Below the pieces are notes generated by a model. It ran no database searches, was not told the DNA's origin, and was given only the letters and a program-made list of their open reading frames with translations. The position numbers and the translations under genes are program-made. A stretch of 17,928 nucleotides of DNA, taken from assembly GCA_964451095.1 (NCBI GenBank), contig CAYVGI010000102.1, positions 1 to 17,928 on the forward strand, written 5' to 3'. This document shows positions 15,601 to 17,928 of the stretch, in pieces (the first letter of the stretch is position 1; each line of letters opens with the position of its first letter). This stretch comes from DAOTTY01 sp964451095. GTDB taxonomy: Bacteria; Chloroflexota; Anaerolineae; Aggregatilineales; Phototrophicaceae.

Positions 15601-15999
15601 CTATGCTGTGGCGGCTTCTCCTCGCGGTGCTACAGGTAACATCCGCCAGCGCCCATAGGCAACAAATGCTGCCAACGCAAACAAAATCAGGTTCAGAACA
15701 ATATTGCCATATTCCCCGCGCACAAGGTGCGTAATCGCTGCCCCAATCATGATAATGCACAGCCCGGCGGCAGCAAGCGGCGTAAGCTGCGGCTGAATCC
15801 GAAGCGCAATCGGCAGGATCACCCCGACGGCAGCGAGTATTTCCGCCAGACCAATAAACTGAATAAACAAATGCGGAAATGCTTCAACGTAGGGCGTCTG
15901 TGCGATTAAGTCCGCCCGTGGCGTAATAATCTTCACCAAACCGGAACCAAAGAACGCGACTGCGACCAATACCTGAACAACCCAAAGTGCATATTTCAT
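15601..15999 (-). CDS. DoxX-like four-helix membrane protein
   Basis: The protein has 132 residues with four hydrophobic helices (about 4-22, 45-65, 73-92, 98-117), the layout of the DoxX/DoxX-like family. Key family-like sequences are FFGSGLVKI at the end of helix 1 and GLAEILAAVGVILP in helix 2. Some relatives are linked to redox or quinol-dependent enzymes, but many are uncharacterised, so no reaction is claimed. The ATG at 15999 has AAAGGGG (16016-16010) 10 bases upstream. The gene stands alone: it is convergent with the STAND regulator and divergent from the cysteine hydrolase. I find no convincing promoter in the 204-bp gap (16000-16203). Confidence 0.85.
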   Translation of the reverse strand: MKYALWVVQVLVAVAFFGSGLVKIITPRADLIAQTPYVEAFPHLFIQFIGLAEILAAVGVILPIALRIQPQLTPLAAAGLCIIMIGAAITHLVRGEYGNIVLNLILFALAAFVAYGRWRMLPVAPRGEAATA

Positions 16000-16140
16000 C
16001 TGTAGTCATCCCCTTTCATATACGGACTTGCGTCTCACTTTAGATACGACGCCTACCCTGAATCTTACACACAACCTCATTCCAGGTGCATTAAGCGCAT
16101 ATCCAGGCCCTGTACAGAACCTGACCGATGCTCGTCAGCG

Positions 16141-16186
16141 CTGTTTTAGTTTCGCTGCTTATCGTGAAGACATCGAACAAAAACAG
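16141..16186 (+). other. Imperfect leader hairpin just upstream of the cysteine hydrolase ribosome site
   Basis: The outer arms CTGTTTT (16141-16147) and AAAACAG (16180-16186) pair perfectly. Inside them TTCG (16151-16154) pairs with CGAA (16174-16177) and CTT (16158-16160) with AAG (16167-16169). The structure ends 3 bases before AGGAG (16190-16194). It could tune translation; no promoter confirms that this region is transcribed. Confidence 0.35.
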
Positions 16187-16203
16187 GTCAGGAGCAAACC
16201 AAC

Positions 16204-17121
16204 ATGGCAATACCATCCTTTTACAACCCGCAAAACGTCGCCCGCATCTACGATGTGGACTTCCAACGGGCATACGAAGCAGGGCTGGCACAGTTCAACA
16301 CCCCCGCCAGCAAAGACGACCCGCGTGTGCTGCTGTGGCTCATTGATGTGCAGGTGGACTTCGTGTTCCCGCCACCCACGGGCAGGCTCACCGTGCCGAA
16401 CGCACTGGACGACACGCGCCGCACTGTGGAGTTCATCTACAACAACGTGCACAACATCACACAAATCGCCGCCTCACTGGACACGCACACCCCCTTCCAG
16501 ATTTTCTACCCCACATGGTGGATCAACGACGCGGGCGAGCACCCCCAACCCTTCACGGTCATCACCAGCGACGACATCCAGCGCGGCGTGTGGAAGGCGG
16601 TCACGGAACCCGTGTGGAGTGTGCGTTACGTGCAGGAACTGGAGAACGTGGGCAAAAAGCAACTCATGATTTGGCCCTATCACTGCATGGAGGGCACCAT
16701 CGGGCGTTCGCTTGTGCCAGCGCTCAGCGAGGCGATGATGTTCCACGCCGGGGCACGCATGGCACAACCGACGTACCTCACCAAGGGAACCATCGCCCAC
16801 ACGGAGTTCTACAGTGTGGTAGAGCCAGAAGTGAAGTACGCCAAGCACCCGGACGGCGGGCTGAACACACGCTTTCTGGATATGGTCGCGCAGTTTGACC
16901 TCGTCTACGTCACCGGGCAGGCACGCAGCCACTGCGTGCTGGAAACGATGCAGTCCACGCTGCGCTACTTCGGCAATAAACCCGAGGTGATTAGCAAACT
17001 ACGTTTCATCGACGACGCCACCAGCAGCATACCCGGCTTTGAGCAGCAGACCGAAACCACACTGCAAAGCCTCCAGCAGCAGGGGATGAAAATGGTACAG
17101 GCAGCAGATGCCATTCGTTAG
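16204..17121 (+). CDS. Enlarged nicotinamidase/isochorismatase-family cysteine hydrolase
   Basis: The protein has 305 residues, about 100 more than a typical family member. The catalytic triad of the superfamily is visible: D48 in LIDVQVDF, K194 in YLTKGT and C244 in GQARSHCVLET. The metal-site residues of nicotinamidases also appear to be present: D93 and H95 (DTH) and H160 in WPYHCMEGT. The best guess is amide hydrolysis of nicotinamide or a related compound. The segment between D93 and H160 is about 45 residues longer than in PncA-type enzymes as I recall them, and there is an extra N-terminal stretch of about 40 residues, so the substrate may differ. No signal peptide or membrane helix is seen. 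AGGAG (16190-16194) lies 9 bases before the ATG. A VWA gene follows after 85 bp on the same strand, probably co-transcribed. Confidence 0.85.
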   Translation: MAIPSFYNPQNVARIYDVDFQRAYEAGLAQFNTPASKDDPRVLLWLIDVQVDFVFPPPTGRLTVPNALDDTRRTVEFIYNNVHNITQIAASLDTHTPFQIFYPTWWINDAGEHPQPFTVITSDDIQRGVWKAVTEPVWSVRYVQELENVGKKQLMIWPYHCMEGTIGRSLVPALSEAMMFHAGARMAQPTYLTKGTIAHTEFYSVVEPEVKYAKHPDGGLNTRFLDMVAQFDLVYVTGQARSHCVLETMQSTLRYFGNKPEVISKLRFIDDATSSIPGFEQQTETTLQSLQQQGMKMVQAADAIR

Positions 17122-17206
17122 CGGGGTTCCCACCGATGAGCAGAGATGACCAGCAACAGTTAAACAGATAGCAATGCCCACCCGAACATGCACAAGGAGG
17201 CAGTAA

Positions 17207-17928
17207 ATGAGCAGTAAAGACCTACAAAGCTTATTCCAGGCAAGCCAGCAAGGCGGCATGAGCCGCCAAACGGTTGACCTGATGGTACAGAACTTAGACG
17301 CGCAGACCGGGCTAGGGTGCGTGGGTGCCCAAGTAGACGACCTGAACACCGACGACGTTACACTGCTGGCAGTGATTATCGACATGAGTTCGTCCATGGG
17401 CGGCGTGCAGCAGGACGTGACCGACGCCTTCAACGAGATGTGTCGTGCCCTGGCAGATAGCAAAGCGGCAGACAGCATCCTCATGAGCGCATGGACGTTC
17501 GACACGAACCCAACCCTGCTGTTCGGCTACACACCGATTGACGCCGTGCAAGACCTGACGCCCGCGACCTACCAACCCAACGGCGCTACGGCAATGTACG
17601 ACGCCACTATGGACGGCTTTACCGGGATCGTCGCCTACGGGCAAGACCTGCGCAACAACGGCATCCGCACGCAGTCTATCGTGGTTGTCATCAGCGACGG
17701 CTACGACAACAGCAGCGGGCACACCGCCACCGCCGTAAAATCAGTGGCACAAGATTTGCTGCGCCAGGAGACGTACACGCTGGCGTTTGTGGGGCTGGGC
17801 GACGAAACACACTTCTCGCAGATTGCGCAGAACATGGGCTTTAACAACGTGCTCACCGTGCAGAACTCGCCCAGCGAAATCCGCCGCGCCCTCAACATGA
17901 TCTCCGGCAGCGTCATCCGCGCCAGCCA
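17207..17928 (+). CDS. VWA-domain protein, truncated at the right edge of the window
   Basis: The first 240 residues are present; the frame stays open to the last base. The ATG at 17207 has a perfect AGGAGG (17195-17200) 6 bases upstream. After an N-terminal helical region (1-50) comes a von Willebrand factor A domain (about 52-235). Its MIDAS is complete: D59-x-S61-x-S63 in IDMSSSM, T128 in NGATAMYD and D164 in ISDGYDN. There is no signal peptide, so the domain is probably cytoplasmic, as in TerY-like proteins or in VWA proteins that pair with MoxR ATPases. The 85-bp gap to the hydrolase gene contains no terminator. The C-terminal part and any further operon genes are outside the window. Confidence 0.9.
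   Translation, partial: MSSKDLQSLFQASQQGGMSRQTVDLMVQNLDAQTGLGCVGAQVDDLNTDDVTLLAVIIDMSSSMGGVQQDVTDAFNEMCRALADSKAADSILMSAWTFDTNPTLLFGYTPIDAVQDLTPATYQPNGATAMYDATMDGFTGIVAYGQDLRNNGIRTQSIVVVISDGYDNSSGHTATAVKSVAQDLLRQETYTLAFVGLGDETHFSQIAQNMGFNNVLTVQNSPSEIRRALNMISGSVIRAS

Noticed and set aside
16000..16203. A promoter for the cysteine hydrolase or for the DoxX-like gene
   Set aside because: Scanned both strands; pairs such as CTGACC/TTTAGT have poor matches or spacing, so none is reported.

Overview
The window is about 58-60% GC (estimated by eye) and carries 13 protein genes, the last cut by the window end. I see no rRNA, tRNA, CRISPR array or insertion sequence. The gene set points to a Chloroflexota bacterium, probably of the Anaerolineae type: a GAF histidine kinase, a receiver/CpaE-type ATPase fusion, a STAND regulator with an OmpR-type DNA-binding head, a polytopic GT39-like glycosyltransferase with a large outer domain, and SecD/SecF with the motif forms LGLDLVGG and GIDFSGG. 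This placement is inferred from protein style, not from a marker-gene tree.

Layout. (1) Bases 148-3309, + strand: a receiver-ParA/CpaE-like protein, a Sir2 deacylase and a GAF histidine kinase, tightly packed as one probable operon. (2) Bases 3354-6174, - strand: yajC-secD-secF, the auxiliary complex of the Sec translocon. (3) Bases 6175-6371: a divergent promoter region with two good sigma70-type promoters back to back. (4) Bases 6372-10153, + strand: a secreted protein of unknown function, a membrane-anchored degenerate NERD-like protein and a GT39-like membrane glycosyltransferase; the last two overlap by ATGA. (5) Bases 10172-12723, - strand: a DinB-like protein, preceded by a strong hairpin, and gyrB. 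(6) Bases 12724-12968: the divergent gyrB/regulator region; the gyrB transcript is predicted to start one base before a perfect 11-bp stem-loop. (7) Bases 12969-15563, + strand: a large winged-helix/STAND/TPR regulator. (8) Bases 15601-15999, - strand: a DoxX-like membrane protein. (9) Bases 16204 to the end, + strand: an enlarged nicotinamidase/isochorismatase-like cysteine hydrolase and the start of a VWA-domain protein with an intact MIDAS.

How the genes relate. secDF-yajC and gyrB are housekeeping genes. The accessory material is the Sir2-containing signalling operon, the secreted-protein/NERD-like/glycosyltransferase operon, and the hydrolase-VWA pair. The two least described parts are the three-gene envelope operon (6372-10153) and the hydrolase-VWA pair, whose partner genes may lie beyond the right edge. 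Sir2 enzymes release nicotinamide and the hydrolase carries nicotinamidase-type residues, so both ends of the window may touch NAD metabolism; that link is speculative.
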